A stretch of DNA of 64,000 nucleotides from Fimbriiglobus ruber (GCF_002197845.1 NZ_NIDE01000001.1:124001-188000); one strand, 5' to 3'; shown: positions 42,896 to 52,463, counted from the stretch's first letter. A program made the numbers and translations. The notes: generated from the sequence alone by a model not told the origin.

Positions 42896-43669
42896 TTACG
42901 CCGCGTTCCGGTGGGACGGAACGCCCTGGGTGAGTTCGGTACAGAGTTCGTTATTCAACACCGATTCTAGCTCGCCGAGGATGCGACCCGCGGTGTAGCC
43001 GTCGAAAACGCGGTGGTCGAACGCGAGCTGGACGCTCATCTCACCTTCCCGGCTCACCGCGTCGTAGAACAAGGCGGCCGTAATCGGGATCGTGGTTTGC
43101 ACCATACCAATCCGCCCGCCTGCCATCGAGTTAATTCCGTACGTACCGAAAAAGCGGGCGCGGACCAACCCGGACGCGTCCATGCCGATTCGCCACAAGA
43201 GCCGGCGAATGGGCAGGGGATAGCGGGTCGTTCGGATCAGCCGGCGGAACGCCCCGACCGTCTCGACGGGCGCGTTCTTGAAGTGGTCCAGTTTCTCCTG
43301 AATGACGGTCAACGACAGCCGTTCTGGGTAAAGCATGGAAGCGGAAAACACCGCGTGCTCGCCCTCGTACTCGCGGTCGACCACAACGGACGCCACGCTG
43401 TAAGGGGCTTCGTAAAAGTGCGGCCACGGGTACGGCATGTAGATCTGCCGCAGCGCCGGTACGCGGGTAGACACGAGAGCCATGCCCTTGACGAGTAACG
43501 CGCCCCACCCGACGGAGAGACCGTTCGCTTTCCGCGCTTCCGCGATCGTGCGGACCCGCAACGTACGCCCCACCGCCACGGTCGGCACGCGGGCGGCGCA
43601 GCGGAGTAGATCGGTCATCCATTTCCGCGGCAGGGACAACGGAACCCACCGGCCTTTCTCGGTCGCCAC
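42896..43669 (-). CDS. 2-oxoacid dehydrogenase acyltransferase-fold protein without lipoyl domain
   Basis: The 257-residue protein is a catalytic-domain-only member of the lipoamide acyltransferase/CAT superfamily. The active-site motif is LAFDHRVFDGYTAGRIL, with His and Asp in DHRVXDG. It lacks lipoyl and peripheral-subunit-binding domains, and no E1 or E3 gene is nearby, so it is unlikely to be part of a pyruvate-type dehydrogenase complex. It may acylate a small molecule or lipid. The GTG at 43669 has GGGAG at good spacing. Convergent with the C45 gene, with 63 bases between stops. Confidence 0.78.
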   Translation of the reverse strand: MATEKGRWVPLSLPRKWMTDLLRCAARVPTVAVGRTLRVRTIAEARKANGLSVGWGALLVKGMALVSTRVPALRQIYMPYPWPHFYEAPYSVASVVVDREYEGEHAVFSASMLYPERLSLTVIQEKLDHFKNAPVETVGAFRRLIRTTRYPLPIRRLLWRIGMDASGLVRARFFGTYGINSMAGGRIGMVQTTIPITAALFYDAVSREGEMSVQLAFDHRVFDGYTAGRILGELESVLNNELCTELTQGVPSHRNAA

Positions 43670-43984
43670 GGCTATCTCCCGGGAATTGACATTTCAACGA
43701 CGGGCCGAGTCCATTCTGGCGGATGTCTGGATTATCGTCGCAGTCCCATCGTTTGATCCAATCAATTCCGCTCTGAAAACAGCTATGAGAACGAATGCTG
43801 TCAGCTGTGCGGGAACGGGGGATCATTCCGGAAACACCGATGCGGTCGATTTCACGTGCGGACGGCGGGTCTCGTCGTAATCCCATTCCCGATAAGTTCG
43901 GCCGCGTGGGCGGTCAGTGAAAACAATACGGCCCGGAGTGTTACCCCCGGGCCGCGGCGTCGAGTCGTAGTTCGTCACGCGATG
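43670..43984. other. 315-base gap with a terminator
   Basis: No gene is seen. The gap separates two minus-strand genes; it contains the terminator of the regulator gene (43921-43955) and presumably the promoter of the acyltransferase-like gene. Confidence 0.45.
43921..43955 (-). terminator. Intrinsic terminator after the REC-XRE regulator
   Basis: On the minus strand CGGCCCGG (43955-43948) pairs with CCGGGCCG (43937-43930), followed by TATTGTTTT. It is 30 bases after the stop codon. Confidence 0.7.
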
Positions 43985-44680
43985 TTATTGCCGCTGGACG
44001 GCCGCGAAGAGGTCGCTCATCTTGATGCCCAAAGCCAGACAGATGCGGTAGAGCGTTTCGATCGAGGCCGAGTTCTTGCCCAGTTCGATTTGGGACAGAT
44101 AGCCCAGCGATACCCCCGTCCGTTCGCTCATGTTCGAGAGCGTAAACCCGAGTACCTTCCGCTTCTCGCGGATGGCGGCGCCGAGCGCTTCCTTGAGGGC
44201 GTCCTCGGTCATCCGGAGGAGCCCCTTGCTCTCCAGGCACCGGATCACGATCTCGCGGAGGTTGTCGACCTGGAACGGCTTGGTCAGGTAGTCGTACGTC
44301 CGGGCCCGAAGGCAGTTCAGGGCGCTGTCGACGGACGGGTAGCCGGTCACGACGACGATGTTCGCTTCGGGCTGGTTGTCGCGGACCCAGCCGAACACCT
44401 GATCCGGCTCGAGGCCCGGGATCACGTAGTCCATAATGATCAGGTGGTAGTGATTCTTCCGCGTGAGTACCGATTCGACCATGGTCGGGTCGGACACGGT
44501 GTCGATCTGGAAGTCCCGGTTCGACAGGGCCGCCTGGATCACCGCGCAGGTGGCGGGGTCGTCGTCCAGGATCAGGAGGCGGATGTCCCCGCTACTCTGG
44601 AGTTCCCCAAGAGGGACCGGGGCAGGGGTGCGGGCCGGTCGGGGTGTCGCGCGGAGGCGATCTTCGATGTCAACGGTCAT
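43985..44680 (-). CDS. Response regulator with C-terminal XRE-type helix-turn-helix
   Basis: The 231-residue protein has a receiver (LLILDDDPATCAVI, acceptor Asp in LIIMDYVIPGLEP, Lys in YDYLTKPFQV) and ends in a Cro/C1-type domain (LGAAIREKRKVLGFTLSNMS, GVSLGYLSQIELGKNSASIE, ALGIKMSDLF). REC with an XRE domain is far less common than REC with LuxR, OmpR or Fis domains. It follows the kinase gene by 13 bases and is almost certainly its partner. The ATG at 44680 has no clear ribosome-binding site, which suits translational coupling to the kinase. A terminator follows. Confidence 0.88.
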   Translation of the reverse strand: MTVDIEDRLRATPRPARTPAPVPLGELQSSGDIRLLILDDDPATCAVIQAALSNRDFQIDTVSDPTMVESVLTRKNHYHLIIMDYVIPGLEPDQVFGWVRDNQPEANIVVVTGYPSVDSALNCLRARTYDYLTKPFQVDNLREIVIRCLESKGLLRMTEDALKEALGAAIREKRKVLGFTLSNMSERTGVSLGYLSQIELGKNSASIETLYRICLALGIKMSDLFAAVQRQ

Positions 44681-44693
44681 GGGAGTTATCCGG

Positions 44694-45941
44694 TTAAATT
44701 ACGATGGTGGAAGCGGCGGGTGACGTCTGGACCGCGGGCATAACGGCGGGCCGGGCGGCGGCCGGCGGGAGTACGATTCGAGCGATCGTGCCCGTTTCCG
44801 GGGCGGCGACCTGATCGATCCGGACGCCCCCGCGGTGCGCACACACCGCCCGGTATACGATCGCGAGACCCAACCCGCGGTGTCGGACTTTAGTCGTATA
44901 GAACGGATCTGCGAACAATTTCGCGCGGACGTCGGATTTTATCCCCGGACCCGAGTCCTGAACCGTCAGCTCGATGTGCGGTCCCGGGCCGACCTGCCCC
45001 AGATAGCCCTTGGCATCCACCGGCGAAAGTTCGACGAGACGGGCGGACACGATGATCCGGCCGTGGGCCGGCGTCGCCTCGGCCGCGTTGTCGAGCAAGT
45101 GACCCACGACCACGCCCAGCGGGGACGCGTCGATCGCGACCGCACTGAGCTGCGACGGGATCGCGGACACCACCTGGACGCCGGACTGAACCATCGTCCG
45201 AATCCGTGCTTCTTCCCGTGCGACGGCGGCGGCGACGGACGCGGGTTGCGGGCGCGGCTGGCCGCTCCGGTTGAGCTGGTGTAACTGCTGGGTGAACGCG
45301 ATACCGCGGTGCCCGACCTTACTGATTTCGCCGACGAATTTAGCCTGTTGCGACCCGGCGGGGAGCAAGGGGACGGACAAATCGGCGAACCCGATGATCC
45401 CGGTCAAGATGTTGTCGAAGTCGTGAGCCATCCGCCCGGCGATCACGGACGCGTCCGTCAACCGTTGTTGGAGCCGTTCCGGGTCGACGACCGGCCCGAT
45501 GTGGACGGCCAACGCGGGCGACCGTTCGATGAGCCGGGCCGCGAGCTTGACGTAATTCCGCTCGGCTTCAGTCCACGGCTCCCCCGGACCCCGCTCGGCC
45601 CAGATAACACCGGGTTCGCGGCCGTGGGGGGTGATGAGCGTGTACAATCGGCCGGACGTACCGGGTACTGCCCACACCACCGTGATGCTTCCCGTCCGGA
45701 GTGACTTCATCACCTCGGGAAGTTCGGGCGGTATTTGTGCGAGTCTTTCAATTCCGTCCGGGCGTGCAATCAATTGCACCCCGGGATTCGTATCGACCGG
45801 CCAAACCATCCCCGCCGCCCGCCAACCGGACGCCCGGACCCACGCGCTCAACAATGTGTCGAGCGCGTTCGAGTCTTTCGCGTCGTTTAGCCAGACAGGG
45901 AGGAAAGCCAGACCGGCAGCTAAACCGCCAGGCGTGGTCAT
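44694..45941 (-). CDS. Soluble histidine kinase with GAF-like sensor and HDFDN motif
   Basis: The 415-residue kinase has no membrane segment. Residues 10-170 look like a GAF-type sensor (WRAAGMVWPVDTNPGVQL, TLITPHGREPGVIWAERGPG). The dimerisation helix has AGRMAHDFDNILTGIIGFADL, the H-[DE]-F-[DN]-N form of kinases with few close paralogues, and HATPase_c follows (LLDNAAEATPAHG, DSGPGI, GLGLAIVYR). The ATG at 45941 has GGAGAG upstream and is preferred to an in-frame start at 45998. It forms an operon with the REC-XRE regulator downstream. The cytoplasmic sensor suggests an intracellular signal. Confidence 0.88.
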   Translation of the reverse strand: MTTPGGLAAGLAFLPVWLNDAKDSNALDTLLSAWVRASGWRAAGMVWPVDTNPGVQLIARPDGIERLAQIPPELPEVMKSLRTGSITVVWAVPGTSGRLYTLITPHGREPGVIWAERGPGEPWTEAERNYVKLAARLIERSPALAVHIGPVVDPERLQQRLTDASVIAGRMAHDFDNILTGIIGFADLSVPLLPAGSQQAKFVGEISKVGHRGIAFTQQLHQLNRSGQPRPQPASVAAAVAREEARIRTMVQSGVQVVSAIPSQLSAVAIDASPLGVVVGHLLDNAAEATPAHGRIIVSARLVELSPVDAKGYLGQVGPGPHIELTVQDSGPGIKSDVRAKLFADPFYTTKVRHRGLGLAIVYRAVCAHRGGVRIDQVAAPETGTIARIVLPPAAARPAVMPAVQTSPAASTIVI

Positions 45942-46172
45942 ATGTGGCTCTCCAAAGGCTGACTTGGACGGGGGGTGGGTCAGCCTTTGACGTAGCATGA
46001 ATTAGTTGTTCTGAGAGCATATTTAGTACAGCCCTAAGCGAAGTCAACCGATTTTTCCCGCTGGGAGCGCAACGACGTGCTCACGCGGGATCTAAAAAAG
46101 CACGAAATCGGGCCCGAAAATCAGGCCAAATACGCGAATCTATCGGTACGCAAAATATTCAGGATGAATTGG

Positions 46173-47312
46173 TTAGGGCTTAATCCTGACAGCCGGGCGC
46201 TCAATTTGTTTGAGGGCCGCGGTCGCCGCTTCACGAACTTTAATTTGTGGGTCTCTCTGAGCTTGACGCAGATACGGTAATGCCGCCTTTCCGTATTGCC
46301 CGGTTGCACCCAGTTCCTCGGCAATTGCAACTCTCACCTCAAAATCGGGATCGGCTTTGAGTCCTTCAGCTAACAGCGTAATTAATTGAGGCGAATCGGT
46401 TCCGTAGGCCGCACCGAGAGCACGCACCGCATAAGCCCGTATCAGTTTGTCTTTGTCTTCTCGGAAAGCCTTTTTCAGCTCCGACTCAGCTGAACGCGAA
46501 ACCGGTCCAAATTTGGCAAGTATGAGAACGACTTCCCGCCGCAGCTCGACATCTTTGTCTTGGGCCAAAACACCGGCCAACGACGCGACCACGGATACCG
46601 TTTTTTCTCCGAGGAATCCCAGGGCCAGTACCAGCTCACGGCGAATATCGAGATCGGTTTCCGACATAAGCATTCCGATGAGCGTGTCGGCCGGACCGGT
46701 TTTATCGTCCGGCTCGATCCGCCCGAGCGCGAACACAGCCGCCTGCCGGACGCTTTTGTCTTTTTCCTTTAATAGAGGAGACAGCTCTGGCAGTGCGGCT
46801 GACGCGTCGGCTCCGATCCGTCCGAGCGCGTCGGCGGCGGCCGCGCGGACGGCGGGGTCGGTGTCCTTGAGAGAAGCGGTCAGGGGGATGACCGCCGGCT
46901 TCGCGAACTTCCCGTACCGTCCCAACGCCGTCGCGACCTCCCGCCGGACACCCGGTTCCTTCTCGACCCGGAGTGATTCGGTCAGGTCCGGAACGACGAC
47001 CAGGGCACTCTCGTCCTTCTGTTGGCCGAGCACGGCAGCGGCTTGCTGCCGGACGACCGGGGCCGCGTCGTTCCGCAAGGCCCGGCCGAGGGCCCCCAGA
47101 ATGATTGGCAACTGCGGCCTGTTCTCGGCCCCAATTTGTCCGAGTGCCACGGCCGCCGCGCGGCGAATCCGCGGGGTCGTGTCTTCTTTGAGGAGCCGCA
47201 TCCATTCCGTCATCTTGCGGCCGTTAAATTCGGGATCGTCGTCCGCCCGCGTGCAGGGAGCGATCGCCGCCAGCGCGACTGCGACTATGACCCAGCGTGT
47301 GGAACGGGGCAT
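46173..47312 (-). CDS. Secreted HEAT-repeat protein
   Basis: The 379-residue protein has a signal peptide (RWVIVAVALAAIAPCTRA, cut before DDDPEF) and then eight or nine HEAT/PBS-lyase-like repeats of about 35-38 residues, seen as recurring PXVRXXAAXALG (RIRRAAAVALGQIGAE, VRREVATALGRYGKFA, AVRAAAADALGRIGAD, SVRQAAVFALGRIEPD). Such solenoids bind other proteins; planctomycetes have many secreted ones of unknown partner. The ATG at 47312 follows GAGGTT. It is a single gene with the divergent decarboxylase gene starting about 250 bases away. Confidence 0.88.
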   Translation of the reverse strand: MPRSTRWVIVAVALAAIAPCTRADDDPEFNGRKMTEWMRLLKEDTTPRIRRAAAVALGQIGAENRPQLPIILGALGRALRNDAAPVVRQQAAAVLGQQKDESALVVVPDLTESLRVEKEPGVRREVATALGRYGKFAKPAVIPLTASLKDTDPAVRAAAADALGRIGADASAALPELSPLLKEKDKSVRQAAVFALGRIEPDDKTGPADTLIGMLMSETDLDIRRELVLALGFLGEKTVSVVASLAGVLAQDKDVELRREVVLILAKFGPVSRSAESELKKAFREDKDKLIRAYAVRALGAAYGTDSPQLITLLAEGLKADPDFEVRVAIAEELGATGQYGKAALPYLRQAQRDPQIKVREAATAALKQIERPAVRIKP

Positions 47313-47565
47313 ACCGTGAACCTCGGAAAGCGGGCGAAGAACCTGACGGGACTTGATGATATGACGCCGAACGAAACTTGGTCAAACCGTTTTCGTCGAC
47401 CTCGGCACGACTGGCGAGCTGTGGCGGGAGCCTTGACGTACTCATAACGTTTACAAGAGCGGCTCCGCCCGGTCGAAAAGCCGGTCGCGGGATGAGCCGT
47501 CTTGCGGGCATATAATTTGACGGGGCCGACCGCCCGTTCCCTCCCTCTCCCGTTGCCATTCCAAT

Positions 47566-49167
47566 ATGGACCGTGCCCGATACGACGCGTTCGTCAAAAC
47601 GTTCTTCGAGTGCGACCCGGTAGCCGTCACCGACGTCTTCCGGGAGTTCCTCGCGGCCATGGCGGCCGAGGAGGCACTGCCGCCGGGGCACCACATGTCG
47701 CAGAACTACGACACCGCCCAGGCGAACCCCGAAATCCATCTACTGCCGGGCAACCTCAAGGACGCGAGAGATGCCATCTTCCCCTATTTCTGGGGGACCG
47801 ACGGGTGGTCGAGCAAGTTGCACCTGGAAAACGTCCGCGGCCCGGCGAATTACGCCTCTCTGATCGGGGCCATCGCCTGCCTGCTCAAAAACCCGAACCT
47901 CTGCACGGATAGTTATAGCCAGCGGTCGAACGAGCTGGAGGTGAAAGCGATCACCGCCCTGGCCAACCTGGTCTTTTACCACACCCAGGACCCGTGGGGC
48001 GTGTTCACGATCGGCGGGACGATTTCAAACATGTACGGGGCCAAGATCGGCATCGAAAAGGTGTTGCCCGTGGCGATGCGGAAAGGCTTACAAGGGCAAA
48101 CAGTCACCGGGATTTGCTCCGAAGCCGCCCACTATTGCGCGACGACGATTTCCGGGTGGCTCGGGATCGGCACGGAGAATCTGCACGAAATTCCCACGGA
48201 CGCCGCGCTGGCGATCCGCCTCGATCTCCTCGCCGCGAAACTCGACGAACTGTACCAGCGCGGCTCGAAGGTCGCATTCGTCATCGCCACGTTCGGAACG
48301 ACGGACGCCTTCGGCATTGATGACGTGGCTGCGATCCGAAAACTCGTTGACGAAAAGGCCGCCCAGTACGGCGTACCCGCGCCTCAACTCCACGCGGACG
48401 CGGCCGTGGGCTGGGGCATCTGTTTCTTGAACGAATACGACTTTGAACGAAACCTACTCCAGCTCTCGCCCGATTTAAAGCCGGTACTCGCCCGCATTCA
48501 TCAGATGTGCGCGGGACTCCAGTTCGCGGACAGCGTGACGCTGGATTTTCACAAGACCGGCCGCGGCCACTATCCCAGCAGCGCGTTCATCGTCAACCGC
48601 AAAGACGACCTCAAGTACCTCGCCCGGAGCAAAGACGACACGCCGTATTTTCCCGAAGCGGACAGCCGCCGGGATCCGGCCCTGTTCACGCTCGAAACCT
48701 CCCGGCCGGGTCTCGGGCCGTATATGGTGATGGCGTCGCTGAACGGGATCGGCCTCCAGGGCTGGCAGATGTTGATGTCGCGCTCCCTGGAACTCGCTCA
48801 TTACCTCAAGCAGCGCCTCGACAAACTCGACTATTGCATGGTGCTGAACGAGGAAACGGTCGGCTCGAACGTCGTGTTTTGGGTGCTGCCCAAGGGGCGG
48901 AACGCCAAGCAGATCTTCGCGGCACTGGAGGCCGGAACCCTCCCCCCGGAAGACGCCCAGCGTTACATGGCGGAAGTCCACCGGCTATTCTCCAAGCGCG
49001 AGCGGGCGCTCGACCCCGCGCTCGATGCCCGCCTCAGCTTCACCACGGGCATCGGCTACCGACCCCACGGGCACGACCTGCCGGCGTGGAAAGCCGTCTT
49101 CTTCAACCCGAAGACAGACGAGGGTGTCATCGACCGGCTCATCTACAGCATCGAAGAGCTGGTGTAG
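47566..49167 (+). CDS. PLP-dependent group II amino-acid decarboxylase
   Basis: The 533-residue protein has the type I PLP fold of glutamate/aromatic amino-acid/diaminobutyrate decarboxylases: GVFTIGGTISNMYG, HYCATTISGWLGIG, the aspartate in LHADAAVGWGI and the PLP lysine near residue 330 in SVTLDFHKTGRGHYP. The spacing and length fit group II decarboxylases. The substrate cannot be chosen from motifs; glutamate, cysteine sulfinate and diaminobutyrate are all possible. The ATG at 47566 has no strong ribosome-binding site. No antiporter or partner gene is adjacent. Confidence 0.87.
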   Translation: MDRARYDAFVKTFFECDPVAVTDVFREFLAAMAAEEALPPGHHMSQNYDTAQANPEIHLLPGNLKDARDAIFPYFWGTDGWSSKLHLENVRGPANYASLIGAIACLLKNPNLCTDSYSQRSNELEVKAITALANLVFYHTQDPWGVFTIGGTISNMYGAKIGIEKVLPVAMRKGLQGQTVTGICSEAAHYCATTISGWLGIGTENLHEIPTDAALAIRLDLLAAKLDELYQRGSKVAFVIATFGTTDAFGIDDVAAIRKLVDEKAAQYGVPAPQLHADAAVGWGICFLNEYDFERNLLQLSPDLKPVLARIHQMCAGLQFADSVTLDFHKTGRGHYPSSAFIVNRKDDLKYLARSKDDTPYFPEADSRRDPALFTLETSRPGLGPYMVMASLNGIGLQGWQMLMSRSLELAHYLKQRLDKLDYCMVLNEETVGSNVVFWVLPKGRNAKQIFAALEAGTLPPEDAQRYMAEVHRLFSKRERALDPALDARLSFTTGIGYRPHGHDLPAWKAVFFNPKTDEGVIDRLIYSIEELV

Positions 49168-49582
49168 CGGAAGGATACCGTCGGTGAGGCGCCACGAGGC
49201 AGTCGAGCCGTGGCGCCTGGAAGCATTTTTTCAACGGCCCGGCAGAAGGCTAAGCGAGTGTAAGTATTGTTCATCAAGTGTTTTGAGCAAGATGGGGCGT
49301 TTTTTATTGGAGCGAGCCCGAATAACCCTTAACCCCGTATCCGTTTTTCGTGGGGAACTCCACTCCTGCTGCTCCACCGTCAGGATTTGTTGCGTAAAAA
49401 CAGTGCCAGCTGGCCAGCGGGTACTCATGACAGGCCTCCCCACAGACTCGGGCGAGGAGGGCACCTATTTTTGTACATCGCCACACTTACGGCGATTTAG
49501 CTTCCCCCGGGCCGTTGTGAAAAAACCGTGGGGCGGGCATCGAGCCCGCCCCACGGTGAGGGTTAACGATTGTCAGCCGCTG
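49168..49582. other. 415-base gap between convergent genes
   Basis: The gap holds the rpsA terminator at 49519-49557. No gene is seen; a 77-codon frame on the minus strand (49231-49464) lacks a ribosome-binding site and has atypical codon use. Confidence 0.45.
49519..49557 (-). terminator. Intrinsic terminator of rpsA
   Basis: ACCGTGGGGCGGGC (49525-49538) pairs perfectly with GCCCGCCCCACGGT (49544-49557) across ATCGA. Read on the minus strand, the stem is followed by TTTTTT. It begins 26 bases after the rpsA stop. Confidence 0.92.
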
Positions 49583-51427
49583 TTACTTTGCGGGCTCTTC
49601 GCCGGTCGGGGGCATTTGAATGAGCAGGCCGCCGGCGCCGGTGCCGCCGCGCAGTTCGCGCTTCGTATCGCCGCCGCCCTTGTCAGCCTTTTCACCCTTT
49701 TCGCCCTTGTCAGCCTTTTCGCTCTTGGCCGGCTTGGCGGCCGGTTCGGTGGGCATGTCTTCGAGCGGGTGATCGGGGATGTCGTCCGGGACCGTGGGGT
49801 CGTCCACGTTCCGCTTGCTCAGCCCGATCTTGCGGTCCTTGGCGTCCACGCGGAGGACCTTGACCTCGATCTCGTCGCCGACCTTGACGACTTCTTCCGG
49901 CGACTCGATCTTGTCGTCCGACAGTTCGCTGATGTGGAGCAGGCCTTCGAGACCCTGTTCCAGTTCGACGAACACGCCGAAGTTGGTGAGCTTGGTGACT
50001 TTCCCGCTGACCTTCTGGCCCGGCTTGTATCGGCCCGGGATGTCCCCTTCCCACGGGTCGTTGGCCATCTGCTTGAGGCCGAGGGCGACCCGCTTCCGCT
50101 CCTGGTCGACGCTCAGCACCACGCAGGTAACCTTCTGGCCCTTCTGGACGACTTCGCTCGGGTTCGACACCTTCCGCACCCAGCTCATGTCGCTGACGTG
50201 CAGGAGGCCGTCGATCCCCTCTTCGATCTCGATGAAGGCGCCGTAGCTGGTCAGGTTCCGGACGGTGCCGGTGATCTGCGTGTTCGGCGGGTACTTCTTG
50301 GCGACCTCGTCCCACGGGTTCTGCTGGCACTGCTTCATGCCGAGCGAGATTTCCTTCTTGTCGTGGTTGATGTTCAGCACCTGAACTTCGACCTTGTCGC
50401 CGGACGACACGACCTCGTTCGGGTGGCTGATCCGCTTCGTCCACGACATCTCGGAGATGTGGACGAGGCCCTCGATGCCGGGCTCGAGTTTGACGAACGC
50501 CCCGTACGGCATGATGTTGACGACTTCCCCGGTGTGCTTGGTGCCGATCGGGTACTTCGTCTCGATGTTCTGCCACGGGCTCGGCGTCTTGTGCTTCAGC
50601 GAGAGGGCGATCTTTTCCTTCTCGCGGTCGATCCCGAGGATGTAGACCTCGAGTTCCTGGTTGATCTTAACCACGTCGTGCGGGTTGGTGACGCGGTGCC
50701 AGCCCATGTCCGTGATGTGCAACAGGCCGTCGATCCCGCCGAGGTCGACGAACGCGCCGAAGTCGGCGATGTTCTTGACGATCCCCTTGCGGACCTGGCC
50801 GATCGCCAGTTCGGAGAGGAGCTCTTTCTTCATCCGCTCGCGCATGACCTCGATCAGCTTGCGGCGGCTGACGACGATGTTCCGCCGCTGCTCGTCGATC
50901 TTGAGGATCATGCACTGGATGGTCTGGCCGATGTACTCGCCGATGTCCGGCGGGCGGCGGATGTCGACCTGGCTCGCGGGCAGGAAGACGTTGACCCCGA
51001 TGTTGACCAGCAGGCCGCCCTTGATCTTCTTGGTGACCCCGCCGGTGACGACGTCCCCTTCCTTGTGCTTGGAAAGGATCGCCTCCCATTCCTTCTGCCG
51101 CTTCGCCTTGCGGTACGACAGGGCGATACTACCGTCTTCGCCCTCGACCGTTTCCAGGAGGACTTCGACGGTGTCGCCCGGCTTGGGGACGGCGACCAGA
51201 TCGCCGCCCTCGTCGCGCCACTCGTCCAGCTTGATCAGGCCTTCGGACTTGTACCCGATGTCGATAACGACGTCGTCGCCGCGGATGTCGAGAACTTTGC
51301 CGGTGACGATCTTGTTCGATTCGAAAACCTGAAGTTCTTCCCGGAGCCAGTCCTCCTGGAAGAGTTCCTCGATCTCGCGTTCGGTTTCGTCACTGTCGAA
51401 CTGGCGGAGCAGAGTACGGTTAGCCAT
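49583..51427 (-). CDS. rpsA: 30S ribosomal protein S1
   Basis: S1 binds mRNA and helps load it on the 30S subunit. The 614-residue protein has six S1 (OB-fold) domains; the later four show the canonical pattern GIVKNIADFGAFVDLGG, GEVVNIMPYGAFVKLEPG, GTVRNLTSYGAFIEIEEG and GKVTKLTNFGVFVELEQG, each followed by GLLHISEMSW-type ends. A charged Lys/Glu/Gly-rich tail of about 70 residues follows (KSEKADKGEKGEKADKGG), longer than in E. coli. The ATG at 51427 lacks a Shine-Dalgarno sequence, as is common for rpsA genes. A strong terminator follows. Confidence 0.95.
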   Translation of the reverse strand: MANRTLLRQFDSDETEREIEELFQEDWLREELQVFESNKIVTGKVLDIRGDDVVIDIGYKSEGLIKLDEWRDEGGDLVAVPKPGDTVEVLLETVEGEDGSIALSYRKAKRQKEWEAILSKHKEGDVVTGGVTKKIKGGLLVNIGVNVFLPASQVDIRRPPDIGEYIGQTIQCMILKIDEQRRNIVVSRRKLIEVMRERMKKELLSELAIGQVRKGIVKNIADFGAFVDLGGIDGLLHITDMGWHRVTNPHDVVKINQELEVYILGIDREKEKIALSLKHKTPSPWQNIETKYPIGTKHTGEVVNIMPYGAFVKLEPGIEGLVHISEMSWTKRISHPNEVVSSGDKVEVQVLNINHDKKEISLGMKQCQQNPWDEVAKKYPPNTQITGTVRNLTSYGAFIEIEEGIDGLLHVSDMSWVRKVSNPSEVVQKGQKVTCVVLSVDQERKRVALGLKQMANDPWEGDIPGRYKPGQKVSGKVTKLTNFGVFVELEQGLEGLLHISELSDDKIESPEEVVKVGDEIEVKVLRVDAKDRKIGLSKRNVDDPTVPDDIPDHPLEDMPTEPAAKPAKSEKADKGEKGEKADKGGGDTKRELRGGTGAGGLLIQMPPTGEEPAK

Positions 51428-51845
51428 AGAGTGTGGGAGGGAACCCCGTGGGCACGGCTGCTTCGTCGGGTCGCGGGACCCGGCCGGATTAGCCGGTCAC
51501 GAAAAAGAGAAAACCGTCCCCGGCGTACCGAATTCGGCACGCATCATCGGGAACCGCAGACTGGCAATTATAGAAAGGACGTCAAAAAGCGGCAGGCCAT
51601 CTCGGAAAAATCCCCGCGCGAATTTGAGTGTGTTTCTGGTCTGCTCGTGAGATCTCGGTCGGGCTCTGGGAACATGGGCTGAATGGATCGATTCTACGCA
51701 AGATGTTACGACCTAGTATCACGCGACGGTATTTCGGCTTGTGTCAAAATATTCTGCCGACTTACTTCTCCGAGCAAAGGCTTTTTCCCCGCACTGATTT
51801 CGGCGCTTTTTGGTGAATTTTTGATCTACATTTGGGGCGTGTTGA
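51428..51845. other. 418-base gap upstream of rpsA and the kinase gene
   Basis: Divergent gap that should contain the rpsA promoter and leader. No ORF or recognisable RNA element is seen; a search for an S1 autoregulatory leader would be needed, and none is clear by eye. Confidence 0.45.
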
Positions 51846-52463
51846 ATGGACGCCGGCTATTTTGTCCAAATACCCTCCGGTGCCCCAGTGCCGACCGCGG
51901 CTAGCGCCCCATCCGCGAACGACCAGCCCTATGCTAAGAGTCCCGGCGACGAACCACTCCCCGGGTATCGTTTGCTCGAACCCCTTGGCCGGGGTGGGTT
52001 TGGCGAAGTTTGGAAATGTGAGGCTCCGGGCGGCCTGCACAAAGCGATCAAGTTCGTCCCCAACGGTCAGACCGAGGGAGAAGGCCAGTCGTTTCGACAA
52101 GAGTTTGAAGCCTTTCAACACATCAAAGCGATTCGCCACCCGTTCCTACTCACCTTGGAACGCGTCGAATTGATCGAGGGTGATTTGGTCATGGTCATGG
52201 AGCTGGCCGACCAGCAACTCCAGGACCGATTTGTCGAATGTGCCACGCAGCGACTGCCCGGCATTCCGCGGCAAGAATTGCTCATGTACCTGGTCGATGC
52301 GGCCGAGGCCCTCGATTATATCGGCTCGAAGTACGGGCTGCAGCACCTCGACGTTAAGCCGGCCAACCTCTTTCTGGTGAGCGGGCACGTCAAACTCGGG
52401 ATTACGGGCTCGTCGGCACGTTCCGGTCGGCGACCGCCAAGGTCGATCAGGCCCGCGGGCTGA
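51846..52463 (+). pseudogene. Serine/threonine protein kinase, N-terminal part before a frameshift
   Basis: The first frame encodes a Pknb-type kinase N-lobe and half the C-lobe: ATP loop LGRGGFGEVWKCEA, Lys in HKAIKFVP, and the catalytic loop as LQHLDVKPANLFLV (HLDVKPAN, with the Asp and Asn of the HRD-type loop). At 52398-52400 the sequence reads CTCGGGATTACGG; the next motif, the metal-binding DYG, is only read if one further G is added. The frame then runs off into non-conserved sequence and ends at 52463. The rest of the kinase follows in the next frame. Confidence 0.85.

Noticed and set aside
43856-44743. A 295-codon frame on the plus strand
   Set aside because: It lies antisense to the REC-XRE regulator and shows no protein family resemblance.
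49025-51682. An 885-codon open frame on the plus strand
   Set aside because: It is antisense to rpsA, and its sequence is a low-complexity run of Asp/Val/Leu typical of the reverse complement of a GC-rich gene.
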